DNA of 64,000 nt from Gp6-AA40 sp963818645 (lineage in GTDB: Bacteria; Acidobacteriota; Vicinamibacteria; Vicinamibacterales; UBA2999): the NCBI GenBank assembly GCA_963818645.1, contig CAWFTF010000013.1, positions 1 to 64,000 of the forward strand, in the 5' to 3' direction. Shown piece after piece: positions 1 through 9,089 of this stretch. The notes beneath the pieces were generated by a model. That model searched no databases, was not told the origin of the DNA, and worked only from the letters and a program-made list of their open reading frames with translations. A program made the translations under genes and the position numbers. Every line of letters begins with the position of its first letter. Position 1 is the stretch's first letter.

Positions 1-146
1 ACAGCCACCGCGCCAATCGGCCCGGCATCGCCTGCTCAACCGACATCTGGAGCAATATACGGCCCGCCGCGCGAGGTATCACGCCATTCGTCCACTTTGG
101 CCGGGCTTCGGGTGGACCGGCATCGGGCGACATAAAATTGACCTAT

Positions 147-1262
147 ATGCACTCGATCCTTCGGGGCGGAAGTCGCGCTCTTCTCTATCCTTTTGCGGCG
201 ACTCTGTTCGTCGCCGTCCTCCACGCACAGTCCGTGCTGAGTCCGCCGAACGAAGCCAATCATTTCATCGCGACACCAACAGGGTGGACGCAACCCAAAA
301 CGCCGTGGGGCGACCCGGACATCCAGGGGATGTGGCCGATCTCATTCGTGGGCAGCGTGCCGCTCGAGCGATGCGCAGGCGGCGGTGGTCGCGGAGGGGC
401 CGGCTCGCCTCCGCCACCTCCATGCGACATGAGCAAGGCGTTCCTGACCGACACTGAGTATCAGCAACGGCTCGACGCAGCCGCGAAGCAGGTCGATCGT
501 CATGCTGAAGCAATTGCATCCGGCAACTTCGGACAGGCGCTACAGACCGGCGTCACCGATCCCACCGCGCCGCAGCGACAGACGTCGCTCATCGTCGATC
601 CGACAAATGGCAAGCTTCCTGAGATGACAGCAGAAGGCAAACGCCTGTCGGCGATGATGAAAAGCAGCTGGGCGCTCCCCGGCGAGACGCAGGTGTGGGA
701 TTCCTATCTCGACTTCGACACGTGGGATCGCTGCATTACGCGCGGCATGCCCTCGTCGATGATGCCGTATCGCTACAACAACGGCGTCCACATCATGCAG
801 GTACCGGGCTACGTGATTCTCGACCTCGAGATGGTGCACGAGACGCGGATCGTCCCGGTGGATGGCCGCCCGGCGGTGTCGCCCAGGATCAAGCAGTGGA
901 TGGGCGAATCGCGCGGACGGTGGGAAGGCAACACGCTGGTCATCGAGACGACGAACTTCAAGGCCGGGGCGTCGGCAACCAACATCGGCGTGATGGGATC
1001 TCCGCAGGGGAATCGATTCCCGACGAGCGAGCAGATGAAGATCACGGAGCGCATCACGCGTCTCAACGACAGCGTCCTGCTCTACGAGATCAAGACCGAG
1101 GATCCGGTGATCCTCACGCGCTCGTGGACGGCGCGCTATCCGCTGAAGCTGGACCCATCGTACCAGTGGTGGGAATACGCCTGCCACGAAGGCAACCGCA
1201 CGATCGGCGATTACATCAACGCATCGCGTGCCGAGCGCGCCAAGGCGTCGGAGGAAAAGTGA
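147..1262 (+). CDS. exported protein of unknown function, acidobacterial type
   Basis: 371 residues from ATG 147; an in-frame TTG at 138 is possible but adds only three residues. The N-terminus has a basic patch, a hydrophobic stretch and an Ala-Gln cleavage-like site near residue 27, so export is likely. The motif WGDPDIQGMW at about residues 54-63 and WEGNTLVIETTNF at about 259-271 are typical of a large family of secreted proteins found in Acidobacteriota; the family has no assigned function that I know of. A Gly/Pro-rich low-complexity segment lies near residues 75-92. The stop overlaps the GTG start of the downstream esterase (GTGA), so the two are probably translationally coupled. A TAAAAT box at 133-138 could be a -10 element giving an almost leaderless mRNA. 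A second protein of the same general style lies at 25944-27374. Confidence 0.75.
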   Translation: MHSILRGGSRALLYPFAATLFVAVLHAQSVLSPPNEANHFIATPTGWTQPKTPWGDPDIQGMWPISFVGSVPLERCAGGGGRGGAGSPPPPPCDMSKAFLTDTEYQQRLDAAAKQVDRHAEAIASGNFGQALQTGVTDPTAPQRQTSLIVDPTNGKLPEMTAEGKRLSAMMKSSWALPGETQVWDSYLDFDTWDRCITRGMPSSMMPYRYNNGVHIMQVPGYVILDLEMVHETRIVPVDGRPAVSPRIKQWMGESRGRWEGNTLVIETTNFKAGASATNIGVMGSPQGNRFPTSEQMKITERITRLNDSVLLYEIKTEDPVILTRSWTARYPLKLDPSYQWWEYACHEGNRTIGDYINASRAERAKASEEK

Positions 1263-2804
1263 GACGCCTACCCCGCACGATTGCTTTCGCCATCACCGCC
1301 GCAGTGATTGCGGCATCGACGATTTCGACACCAGCTGCCATCAGCGATCCGGTGACCGTCGCGACCGGACGGCTTTCCGGGGTGACGCTGGCGTCTGGTG
1401 TGAGGGCGTTCAAGGGCATCCCGTTCGCGGCGCCTCCCGTTGGTGAGCTGCGCTGGAAAGAACCTCAGCCGCCAGCGACATGGGAGGGCGCGCGGAAGGC
1501 GGAGCAGTTCAGCAACGTCTGCGTGCAGCCGTCGCAATTGAATCGCGTGCCGACCAACGTGACGGTCGATCTGCCGGACTCACCGAAAACGAGCGAAGAC
1601 TGCCTCTACCTGAATGTGTGGACCGCGGCCAACCGCGCCAACGAACGGCTGCCCGTCATGGTGTGGATCTTCGGCGGCGCGTACACCGAAGGCGGAGGAT
1701 CGAGCAAACACAACGACGGCGAAAACCTCGCGAAGAAGGGTGTCGTCCTTGTCACCTTCAATTACCGCCTCGGGCCGTTCGGCTTCTTCACGCATCCTGA
1801 ACTGACCAGAGAGTCAGGCCACAACGCATCGGGCAACCAGGCGCTGGCCGACAGTATTGCGACGCTGAAGTGGGTCAAGGCGAACATCGCGGCGTTCGGT
1901 GGCGACGCGAACAACGTGACAATCTTCGGCGAGTCAGCCGGCGCGGCCATGGTCGGCGGTCTTGTCGGCTCACCGGTGGCGAAGGGTCTCTTCCACCGCG
2001 CGATCAGCGAGAGCGGCGCGTGGATGGGGCTCGGGATGGGACCGATGACGACGCGCGCGCAGGCTGAGCGGCAACAGGTGCCGGGCCCGGGAGGTGGCGG
2101 TCGCGGACGTGGTGACGCGGGGCAACCGGCAATTCCCACACCACCGCCTCCTGCGCCGCCTCCGCTTTCGGAATTGCGGGCGCGCTCCACAGACGAAGTC
2201 GTGAAGACGCTTCGCGGGTCAGGCATGATCATCGACGGCTGGATCGTGCCGGAGGATCAGTCGATCACCTTTGCCAACGGTAAGCAGAATGCGGTCGACA
2301 TCATCGCCGGATCGAACAAGGACGAGCACACCTCGCTCGGCGGCAATGTGGCGTTCCGCGACACGATGATGTGGGCCATGCGTCTCTTTGCCGAGAAGCA
2401 GACCGCGATCGGCAAGCGCGCATATTGGTATCTCTTCACGCACGAGCCGCCGGTCGAACCTGGCGGCAAGGATCTCAAGGCGACGCACGCCACTGAGATC
2501 GTCTACGTGTTCAACAATCTCTGGGCGCCGCGCGTGATCCCCGACATCAGCTCGCCGAAGCTGGCGATGGAGTCGGAGCGCGATCGCAAGATGGCCGACG
2601 AGATGTCGTCCTACTGGGTCAACTTCGCGAAGAGCGGCGACCCAAACGGCAAGAGCCTGCCCAACTGGCCGCGCTTCAAGGATCGCAACGCTTCACCGCA
2701 CATCCTCGGCGAGATCAAGGAATATCCCGGGCCAGACGTCACTCAACCCGTACGACGCGAAGTACGCGGCGGTCATGACGGCACTCACGGCTGGGACGAA
2801 CTAG
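1259..2804 (+). CDS. carboxylesterase type B, secreted, with a frame break near its 3' end
   Basis: Start GTG 1259, preceded by GGAGG at 1250-1254 and overlapping the previous stop. A hydrophobic signal segment (ITAAVIAASTISTPAA) follows RRLPR. Family hallmarks are KGIPFAAPPVGELRW, NYRLGPFGF, the nucleophile elbow GESAG with Ser about 226, the acidic region GSNKDEHTS, and the His region HATEIVYVF. A Pro/Gly-rich insertion lies near 2078-2170. Up to about 2740 one frame is clearly coding; after it the neighbouring frame gives LNPYDAKYAAVMTALTAGTN and stops at 2802-2804, where such esterases usually end. The total of 1546 bases is 3n+1, consistent with one extra base near 2736-2742. Without the shift the frame runs on through non-coding-like sequence to 3220. 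The role is probably hydrolysis of an extracellular or periplasmic ester; substrate unknown. Confidence 0.85.
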
Positions 2805-3252
2805 CAGCCGGTTGCTTTCGAGTTCCGAAGGCAACTTCAAGCCGGACAGGCCGGAAGGGCAACGCTACGGCCACGCAGGCCTGTCGTTCAGACGGGCGCC
2901 GGCGCTGCACGCCGGAAATCGCTCTACGCTCGTACCGTGGCGACACGCGGCGAGTAGTTGCTCACTCGAGCGGCATCCGTCACGCGGCACAAAACGCCTC
3001 TCATGACTCGCGTCAACCAGAACGCGGGGACGGAACTCGCCACGGAAGGCTCGCTCCGCCCGATTTCCAGCTACGCAGTGAGATGGCGTTTGCGCAGGCG
3101 CCGTCGGCCCGACAGGTGTGTGGCAACTGGGCGCGCGTGAGCGTTCCTCGAGGCGGCGCGAGCACAGCCAACCTTTTCTTGATCCCCTTCCGTCGCAGGG
3201 TGGTGAACATACCTAACTAGTTAGGCCTATCTAGCTGGGCTTGCCGAGACCA
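2805..3252. other. gene-free stretch between esterase and VOC gene
   Basis: About 450 bases without a convincing gene. Open frames here have Arg- and Ser-heavy composition and no recognisable family features. The only clear structure is the 14-base palindrome at 3212-3225, listed separately. Confidence 0.5.
3212..3225. promoter_or_regulatory. perfect 14-bp palindrome, operator-like
   Basis: CCTAACTAGTTAGG is a perfect dyad in an A/T-rich pocket of an otherwise GC-rich region. It has the size and symmetry of a binding site for a dimeric winged-helix repressor such as PadR or MarR. No such regulator gene is adjacent, so it may be an orphan site or the remnant of a lost divergent promoter. Confidence 0.35.
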
Positions 3253-3628
3253 CTAATCCTGGCCCGCGCCGAAGGCGAGGAGGCGGCCGTCACAGTCCTT
3301 CACGACAAATTCGCGCGAGTGCCAACCCGTGTCGCCAAGGGCTCGCGTGAACTCGACTCCGCGCGCGACATACTCGGCGTATAGCGCGTCGGCGTCCTCG
3401 ATGAACAGGTAGGCGTCGAGGAGCTCGTCGGCGTATTTGTCGCGATTGGCCTTGGGCGGATCGGCGAGGCGGAAATGGATTCTGTGCTCGTCACGCGCGA
3501 CGATAGCGCGCGCAGACCGGCGGGTCCTCCCAGGTGCCAACACAGTTGAAGCCAAGTTTGTCCTTGTAATACGCAAGGGTCGCAGCCATTTCCGTGGTGA
3601 AGAATTGGGGCGCGATCTGCCGGATCAT
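3253..3628 (-). CDS. VOC (glyoxalase/bleomycin-resistance fold) protein with frame break
   Basis: The first half reads MIRQIAPQFFTTEM through the beta-alpha unit ATLAYYKDKLGFNCVGTWEDP. The second half, in the next frame, continues with IVARDEHRIHF, DAYLFIEDADALYAEY and a C-terminal REFVVKDCDGRLLAFGAG. Together they make a normal single VOC domain of about 124 residues. The break falls at the GC-dinucleotide run near 3508-3520 (minus strand TGCGCGCGCTA), where one or four surplus bases would explain it; total length 376 is 3n+1. VOC proteins bind metals and small ligands and include lyases, dioxygenases and resistance proteins; the substrate cannot be told. Either a sequence error or a recent pseudogene. 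Confidence 0.65.
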
Positions 3629-3726
3629 GAGGCGGTCAACATACCCTTTTACCGCAATTCCTCGGTTGCAAAGCCTGTGCGTAACTTCCGAGAAGTCGCG
3701 TTGGGTCGATTCATTCTCATCGCGGG

Positions 3727-3853
3727 TCGAATCGGCACGCATCGCGAGTCGCATCGACACGTGTCGAGCTCGCACCGAGGTGCATCAGGATCGCACGGAC
3801 AAGATGCGTACTCGCACCGACAGATGTCCAGATCGCACCGACGAGATGCTTAG
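3727..3853. repeat. 21-bp (3 x 7) degenerate tandem array at the 3' end of the SDR gene
   Basis: Five consecutive 21-base units run from 3749 to 3853 (starts at 3749, 3770, 3791, 3812, 3833), each beginning TCGCAyC/TCGCACs; a sixth, 22-base degenerate unit precedes them at 3727. The conserved word is TCGCACCGAC, read on the minus strand as GTCGGTGCGA. The last unit overlaps the stop codon of the SDR gene. Because 21 is three heptamers and the word GGTGCGA recurs in the array at 30516, I group it with the other 7-base-period arrays of this window. Confidence 0.8.
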
Positions 3854-4623
3854 AATGCTCTGCTCTGACAGCCATCGACGACGACTGACGTGCCGCTGAC
3901 CCAGCTGGCGCGCGACGACGAGAGGTACGCGACGACATCGCCGACCTCTTCGGGCTTGCCGAAGCGTCCGAACGGGAGCTCTTGCTTCACGAACTCGGCG
4001 ATCGCAGCGGGATCGTCCTGCAGGCGCTTCCACCAGGACCCGCCCTCGAACAGAATCGAGCCTGGCGACACGCTGTTGACCCGAATGTTGATCGGCGCCA
4101 ACTGCTGGGCCATCGACTTCGCCAAGCTAATCTCGGCGGCTTTGACGGCGTTGTATGTCATTCGCCCGCCGGCCTCCCGCCCGTAGATCGACGCGATGAT
4201 GACAATCGACCCACCCCCACGGCGCTGCATGTGCGGCACGGTCAGCCGCGACATGCGGACCGCCGGCATGAGCGTCTGATCGATCGCATCCCTCCACAGC
4301 TCGTCCGTGGTTTCGATCAGTCCCCCACCGCGAGCCGTGCCGACGTTGTTGATGAGGATGTCGATGCCGCCGAATGTCGCGATCGCCTGATCGACAATCG
4401 TCTGCGCGCCTTCTTCGCGGCTTACGTCAGCGGCGACAGCCAGCACTCGATCATCTCCACCGATCTCAGCCAGACGACGGCGCGCTTCATGCAAGGTGTC
4501 TGGCGTGCGAGCACAGATGACGACACGACATCCTTCGGCGACGAGCGCTTTGGCGCTGGCAAACCCCAAACCCTTACTCGAGCCGGTCACGACAGCCACA
4601 CGATCGGTCAGTCCAAGGTCCAT
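3850..4623 (-). CDS. short-chain dehydrogenase/reductase
   Basis: 257 residues, normal length for a classical SDR. The cofactor motif TGSSKGLG is at residues 13-20, NNVG follows in the middle, and the catalytic YxxxK (YNAVK) is at about 157-161 with the Ser at about 145. The acid-rich region after beta-2 is ICARTPD, suggesting NADP(H) rather than NAD(H). The C-terminus SGTSVVVDGCQSRAF is the usual SDR end. The family includes 3-oxoacyl-ACP reductases and many alcohol or ketone reductases; substrate not predictable. It is divergent from the metallopeptidase gene at 4666, with 42 bases between starts. Its stop lies inside the 21-bp repeat array. Confidence 0.9.
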   Translation of the reverse strand: MDLGLTDRVAVVTGSSKGLGFASAKALVAEGCRVVICARTPDTLHEARRRLAEIGGDDRVLAVAADVSREEGAQTIVDQAIATFGGIDILINNVGTARGGGLIETTDELWRDAIDQTLMPAVRMSRLTVPHMQRRGGGSIVIIASIYGREAGGRMTYNAVKAAEISLAKSMAQQLAPINIRVNSVSPGSILFEGGSWWKRLQDDPAAIAEFVKQELPFGRFGKPEEVGDVVAYLSSSRASWVSGTSVVVDGCQSRAF

Positions 4624-4665
4624 GGCCGAAGATAATATGTGCAGCGGCGACTGGAGAGTGCGGCG

Positions 4666-5497
4666 ATGAAATGGATAGGTCGCGCCGGAAGTCAGAACAT
4701 CGAAGATCGCCGGGGTATGTCGGGCGGCGGAATGGCCGTCGGCGGCGGTCTCGGGGGACTCGTCCTGGTACTGCTCATCTCAGCCCTAACTGGACAGAAC
4801 CCTGCCGATATCATCAACACCGTGGGTACGTCTTCTGAGACCGTGGCGCCGGGCGCTGCTCCCGCCGACGACCCGCAGGCCCAGTTCGTAGGGGTTGTAC
4901 TTCAGAAGTACAGAAACGATCTGGGGACGGCTGTTCTCGGAGAGCCGCGAAGGGTATGAGGCGCCGGTGCTCGTGTTGTTCTCGGGCGCGACGCAATCGG
5001 CCTGCGGCCTCGGACAGTCTGCGATGGGACCGTTCTATTGCCCAAGCGATCGCAAGGTTTATCTCGACCTCTCCTTCTTCAAAGAGCTCGACGAACGCTT
5101 CGGCGCGCCCGGCGACTTCGCACAGGCCTATGTCGTCGCGCACGAGATCGGCCACCACGTGCAGACACTGACGGGCCTTTCCGCTCAATTGCAATCAGCC
5201 AGGCAGCGTGGCGGTGAACGCCAGTCCAACGCGCTCTCGGTGCGGCAGGAGCTGCAGGCCGATTGCTACGCGGGCGTCTGGGGACACTACGCCGCGCAAG
5301 ACGGACTCCTCGAACCCGGTGACGCAGAGGAAGGACTCAGAGCCGCTGCCGCGATCGGCGACGATCGGCTGCAGCGTCAGTCGCAAGGAACCGTGGTCCC
5401 CGAGTCGTTCACGCACGGATCGTCTGAGCAGCGGGTGGAATGGCTGCGCCGAGGACTCGAATCGGGCAGCGTCGATTCGTGCAACACGTTCCAATAG
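4666..5497 (+). CDS. YpfJ-like neutral zinc metallopeptidase, membrane anchored, with frame break
   Basis: Start ATG 4666 with GGAGAG at 4653-4658. The N-terminus has the family's Gly-rich MSGGGMAVGGGLGG followed by a membrane segment LVLVLLISAL. After AQFVGVVL the frame changes near 4900-4912 and continues as TETIWGRLFSESREGYEAPVL. The core then has SACGLGQ, FYCPSD, VYLDLSFF, and the zinc motif HEIGHH at about residue 159, with a downstream RQELQADCYAGVWG that supplies the third ligand. The C-terminal HGSSEQRVEWLRRGLESG is typical. Total length 832 is 3n+1, consistent with one extra base. Likely an inner-membrane-anchored periplasmic protease of unknown substrate. Confidence 0.8.
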
Positions 5498-5527
5498 CCA
5501 GCTTCACGAGACAAAAGACGAGCCTGT

Positions 5528-5606
5528 CAACTTCCAATTCCCAACAGCCAATTCCCAACGATCAGAGCATTTTGGGAGTTGGGAGTTGGCGTTTGGGCGT
5601 TGGCTC
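5528..5606. repeat. 7-base-period array forming an inverted repeat, 3' of the metallopeptidase
   Basis: Left arm 5528-5562 is made of heptamers of the type CAATTCC/CAACTTC. Right arm 5572-5606 is five exact-register heptamers (TTGGGAG twice, then TTGGCGT, TTGGGCG, TTGGCTC). The arms are imperfectly complementary and could fold into a hairpin of over 25 base pairs. The first 26 bases of the right arm recur identically at 39566-39591. The element starts 30 bases after the stop at 5497. Confidence 0.85.
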
Positions 5607-5622
5607 GAGTGATCCGTATAAG
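5593..5622 (+). promoter_or_regulatory. possible sigma-70-type promoter for the pnt operon
   Basis: TATAAG at 5617-5622 fits a -10 box. TTGGGC at 5593-5598, the fourth heptamer of the array, is an imperfect -35 at 18-base spacing. The start codon of pntA is 66 bases beyond the -10. Weak evidence, chiefly because the region is otherwise GC rich. Confidence 0.3.
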
Positions 5623-5687
5623 ATTGAATCCGTGCTACGCAGCCGGTCCGACAGTTGAATCCGGATGCGACCGGAGAGGTTCAACTG

Positions 5688-6803
5688 ATGCGCATCGGCA
5701 TTCCTGCCGAAGTCTACCCGGGTGAAACACGTGTAGCTGCAACGCCAGAAACGGTGAAGAAGTTCACCACCGGCGGCCGTCACACCGTCACCGTCGAAAA
5801 CAGAGCAGGCGCTGGCGCCAGCATTCCCGATGAGAGTTTCGTAGCGGCCGGGGCGACAATCGCCTGCGCCGCTGACCTCTACAAGGCCGCGGACGTCATC
5901 CTGAAGGTGCGCCGCCCCACGGACGCGGAATTGCCGTCGCTCCGCCCCGGCTCGATCCTCATCGCGCTGATGTCTCCGCATGAGGGCTTCGACGCGATCG
6001 CGAAGACCGGCGTCACTGCCTTCGCCATGGAACTGCTGCCGCGCATCACGCGCGCGCAGAACATGGACGTCCTCTCTTCGCAGGCTAACATCGCTGGATA
6101 CAAAGCGGTGCTCGTCGCGGCATACGAGTACGGGCGGTTCATGCCGATGTTGATGACCGCGGCAGGCACCGTCAAAGCCGCGCGAGTCCTCGTGCTCGGC
6201 GCAGGCGTTGCCGGCCTCCAGGCGATCGCAACCGCGAAACGGCTCGGTGCCGTCATCGAAGCATTCGACGTCCGCCCCGCCGTGAAAGATCAGGTGGAGT
6301 CGCTCGGCGCCAAGTTCGTCGAGGTCGCGCTCTCCGACGAAGAGAAGAAAGCCCAAGAGAGCGCTGGTGGTTACGCCCGAGAGATGAGCGACGACTACAA
6401 GCGCCGTCAGGCGGCGCTCATCTCCGAGCGCGCGAAGGCGGCGGACATCGTCATCACCACGGCCCTCATCCCTGGTCGGCCCGCGCCGGTCCTCGTGACC
6501 GAAGACACGGTCGCCGGCATGAAGCCCGGATCGGTCATCGTTGACATGGCGGTGACTCAGGGTGGCAACTGTCCGTTGAGCAAGAAGGACGTGGTCGTCG
6601 ATCATCACGGAGTCAAGATCGTCGCCCCCTCTAACCTTCCTGCCACGCTCGCCGCCGATTCGAGTGCACTCTACGCGCGAAACCTGCTCAACTTCACGAC
6701 CCTGTTGCTCGACCCGAAGACGGGCGAGCTCACCCTCAATCGATCGGAAGAAATCCTCGCGGCGACGCTGGTCTGCATCGACGGCGCGCCGGTCAGGAGC
6801 TGA
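5688..6803 (+). CDS. pntA: NAD(P) transhydrogenase subunit alpha, part 1 (NAD-binding dI domain)
   Basis: 371 residues from ATG 5688, chosen because GGAGAGGT at 5673-5680 is correctly placed and MRIGIPAEVYPGETRVAATP is the normal family start; a TTG at 5655 lies upstream in frame. It is related to alanine dehydrogenase and carries the NAD(H)-binding Rossmann motif VLGAGVAGLQA at about residues 166-176. It ends after the dI domain, so the membrane part is separate in pntAB, as in the three-subunit enzymes of Rhodospirillum. The enzyme couples hydride transfer from NADH to NADP+ with inward proton movement and supplies NADPH. First gene of pntA-pntAB-pntB. Confidence 0.93.
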   Translation: MRIGIPAEVYPGETRVAATPETVKKFTTGGRHTVTVENRAGAGASIPDESFVAAGATIACAADLYKAADVILKVRRPTDAELPSLRPGSILIALMSPHEGFDAIAKTGVTAFAMELLPRITRAQNMDVLSSQANIAGYKAVLVAAYEYGRFMPMLMTAAGTVKAARVLVLGAGVAGLQAIATAKRLGAVIEAFDVRPAVKDQVESLGAKFVEVALSDEEKKAQESAGGYAREMSDDYKRRQAALISERAKAADIVITTALIPGRPAPVLVTEDTVAGMKPGSVIVDMAVTQGGNCPLSKKDVVVDHHGVKIVAPSNLPATLAADSSALYARNLLNFTTLLLDPKTGELTLNRSEEILAATLVCIDGAPVRS

Positions 6804-6805
6804 CG

Positions 6806-7120
6806 TTGCACGGAGTCGCCGTCGACCCAATCGTCACTAATCTGATGGTGTTCGTGCTGGCCGTGTTCGTCGGCTACCACGTGGTGTGGCACGTGACGCC
6901 GGCATTGCACACGCCGCTCATGAGCGTTACCAACGCCATCAGCTCGGTCATCGTCGTCGGCGCCATCCTGGCCGCCGGAGCCGGACAAATCGACCGCGGC
7001 ACCATCCTCGGCACAATTGCAGTGGCGCTCGTGGCCATCAACACCTTTGGCGGATTCCTGGTCACCGAGCGGATGCTCGAAATGTTCAAGAAGAAGGACC
7101 GCGCGGAGAAGTCTCAGTGA
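6806..7120 (+). CDS. pntAB: NAD(P) transhydrogenase subunit alpha, part 2 (membrane domain)
   Basis: 104 residues. TTG 6806 is chosen because AGGAG at 6795-6799 precedes it at proper spacing, two bases after the pntA stop. Three or four hydrophobic helices are visible (LMVFVLAVFVGYHVVW, SVIVVGAILAAGA, ILGTIAVALVAINTFGGFLV). The signature HTPLMSVTNAIS and the NTFGGFLVTERML end are characteristic of the PntAB membrane domain that forms part of the proton channel. The charged tail MFKKKDRAEK is cytoplasmic. Confidence 0.93.
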   Translation: MHGVAVDPIVTNLMVFVLAVFVGYHVVWHVTPALHTPLMSVTNAISSVIVVGAILAAGAGQIDRGTILGTIAVALVAINTFGGFLVTERMLEMFKKKDRAEKSQ

Positions 7121-7122
7121 CG

Positions 7123-8523
7123 ATGTCCGCAAACCAGGTTGCGCTGTCCTATCTCGTGGCGAGCGTGCTCTTCATCCTCGCCCTCAAGGGTCTTTCCAAC
7201 CCGCTCACGGCTCGCCGCGGTAACCGGTTCGGCATCGCGGGCATGACGCTCGCCGTGCTCACCACGCTCGCGATCACCCAGCGCATCGATCTCACGATCG
7301 GCGCGCTCGCCCTTGGCGGCATCATCGGCTGGCTCGTCGCGCAGCGCGTGCAGATGACGCAGATGCCCGAACTTGTAGCCGCAATGCACTCGCTCGTCGG
7401 TCTCGCTGCCGTGCTGATCGCCATTGCGGTCGTCAACAACCCGATGGCGTTCAGCGTCAGTGATCCTATTCCGGCCGGCAATCGCGTCGAGTTGTTCATC
7501 GGCACGTTCGTCGGCGCGATGACGTTCTCGGGCTCAGTCATCGCCTTCGGCAAGCTGGCAGGGCTGGGCAAGATTTCCAGGCTGTTCTCGAGCGCGCCCG
7601 TCGTCTTCAAGGGGCAGCACATCGTCAACCTGATATTCGCCCTCCTGATGATTGGTCTGGGCATCGCATTCGTGATGGCGGCGCCCGGCGCGCACTGGCC
7701 TCCCTTCATCGCGATGACGACGATCGCGTTCGTACTGGGCGTGCTAATCATCATCCCGATTGGTGGCGCGGACATGCCGGTCGTCATCTCGATGTTGAAC
7801 AGTTATTCGGGATGGGCCGCTTCCGGGATCGGATTCTCGCTGAACAACCCGCTTCTGATCGTCGCTGGCGCGATGGTCGGGTCGTCGGGCGCGATCCTCT
7901 CCTACATCATGTGCAAGGCGATGAACCGCTCGTTCTTCAGCGTCATCCTGGGAGGCTTTGGCGCCGCCGAAGGAGCCACGACAGCGGACACGCAGCAGAA
8001 GGCGGTCAAGTCTGGCTCACCGGACGATGTGGCGTTCCTGCTGGGGAATGCGGAGAGCGTGATCATCATCCCGGGTTATGGGCTTGCCGTCGCGCGAGCG
8101 CAACACGCGGTGAAGGAGATGGCGCACAAGCTGGCGGCGAAGGGCGTCAACGTTCGCTACGCTATTCATCCCGTGGCGGGCCGCATGCCTGGCCACATGA
8201 ACGTCCTGCTCGCCGAGGCGGAAGTTCCGTACGAAGAGGTCCTCGAGATGGAGGATATCAACGGCGACTTCGGTGGCACCGACATCGCGTTCGTGCTGGG
8301 CGCGAACGACGTCGTCAACCCTCTCGCCGAGGAGAAGGGCAGCCCGATCTACGGGATGCCGATCCTCGAGGCCCACAAAGCGCGCACGGTGATCGTCAAC
8401 AAGCGCTCGATGGCGTCCGGCTATGCGGGCATCGACAACCCGCTGTTCTACATGGACCGGACGATGATGGTGTTCGGGGACGCGAAGAAGGTCGTCGAGG
8501 ACATCGTCAAGGCGATCGAGTAA
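7123..8523 (+). CDS. pntB: NAD(P) transhydrogenase subunit beta
   Basis: 466 residues from ATG 7123; a GTG at 7117 that overlaps the pntAB stop is an alternative start two codons earlier. About eight or nine membrane helices occupy the first 270 residues, with the conserved GGADMPVVISMLNSYSGWAA and GSSGAILSYIMCKAMNRS. The C-terminal NADP-binding domain has GYGLAVARAQ, VRYAIHPVAGRMPGHMNVLL and DINGDFGGTDIAFVLGANDV, ending with MASGYAGIDNPLFY and a short helix. It forms the dII/dIII part of the proton-translocating transhydrogenase with PntA and PntAB. Confidence 0.95.
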   Translation: MSANQVALSYLVASVLFILALKGLSNPLTARRGNRFGIAGMTLAVLTTLAITQRIDLTIGALALGGIIGWLVAQRVQMTQMPELVAAMHSLVGLAAVLIAIAVVNNPMAFSVSDPIPAGNRVELFIGTFVGAMTFSGSVIAFGKLAGLGKISRLFSSAPVVFKGQHIVNLIFALLMIGLGIAFVMAAPGAHWPPFIAMTTIAFVLGVLIIIPIGGADMPVVISMLNSYSGWAASGIGFSLNNPLLIVAGAMVGSSGAILSYIMCKAMNRSFFSVILGGFGAAEGATTADTQQKAVKSGSPDDVAFLLGNAESVIIIPGYGLAVARAQHAVKEMAHKLAAKGVNVRYAIHPVAGRMPGHMNVLLAEAEVPYEEVLEMEDINGDFGGTDIAFVLGANDVVNPLAEEKGSPIYGMPILEAHKARTVIVNKRSMASGYAGIDNPLFYMDRTMMVFGDAKKVVEDIVKAIE

Positions 8524-8592
8524 TACCTTCCGCAACACCCGGGCACGGGCATCCGTTGCGAGCAGCGTAACTGAGGCACACAATTCGATATC

Positions 8593-8940
8593 TTGCAGGC
8601 CTCAATCGCGTTCTACCGCGAGCGCCTCGGCTTCCAGCTCGACTTCGATGGTCCGGAGGGCGACGTGTACTACGCCGGCGTGAGCCGGGATGGGATCGGC
8701 ATCATGCTCAAGGAAATCCTTCCTGACGTGCCTCCGTATCCCAACCACACGCGCCACCCATGGGCCCGTTGGGACGCGTACATTTACACCCTGGACCCGG
8801 ACACGCTCTTCAACGAGTTCCGCAAGAGCGGTGTACCGTTCGTGAAGGAGTTGTCGTTCATCGACGAAGGGCTGTCGGGCTTCGAGATCACCGATGCCGA
8901 TGGATACGTCCTTGCCTTTTTTCAGGTCCGCAACAAGTAG
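8593..8940 (+). CDS. VOC family protein, N-terminus apparently shortened
   Basis: 115 residues from TTG 8593. The family features ASIAFYRERLGFQ, DVYYAGVSRDGIGIML, WDAYIYTLDPDTLFNEF and FEITDADGYVLAFFQV are all present, the last being the usual C-terminal strand. The first beta strand that normally precedes ASIAFYRERLGF is missing, because an in-frame TGA at 8572-8574 closes the frame. Either the gene is truncated or another frame break lies just upstream. A lyase, dioxygenase or binding protein; substrate unknown. It follows pntB by 69 bases but has no functional link to it. Confidence 0.75.
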   Translation: MQASIAFYRERLGFQLDFDGPEGDVYYAGVSRDGIGIMLKEILPDVPPYPNHTRHPWARWDAYIYTLDPDTLFNEFRKSGVPFVKELSFIDEGLSGFEITDADGYVLAFFQVRNK

Positions 8941-9089
8941 GGGCTGCCGCGGAGCAGTGATGGTGACGAGCCCGTCACGTACGCGAGGCAGCCTAACCGG
9001 AAACTGCACCTGACGGCACCGGGCGCGCTCGGTGGTATCGTGACTCGCGCGTGCCGCGGGTGAGCGGCAATGCATTAGCCAGACAGAAC

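Noticed and set aside
1..146. Gene at the left window edge
   Set aside because: Only a short Arg-rich minus-strand frame is open here; no recognisable features, so nothing is annotated in this stretch.
2805..3220. Apparent 140-residue C-terminal extension of the esterase
   Set aside because: The text has Arg/Ser-rich shadow composition, whereas the neighbouring frame supplies the normal esterase end at 2804.
3749..3853. CRISPR array
   Set aside because: Units are contiguous 21-mers without spacers, and no cas gene is near.
5562..6830. 422-residue open frame on the minus strand
   Set aside because: Antisense of pntA; no recognisable domain and the plus-strand gene is certain.
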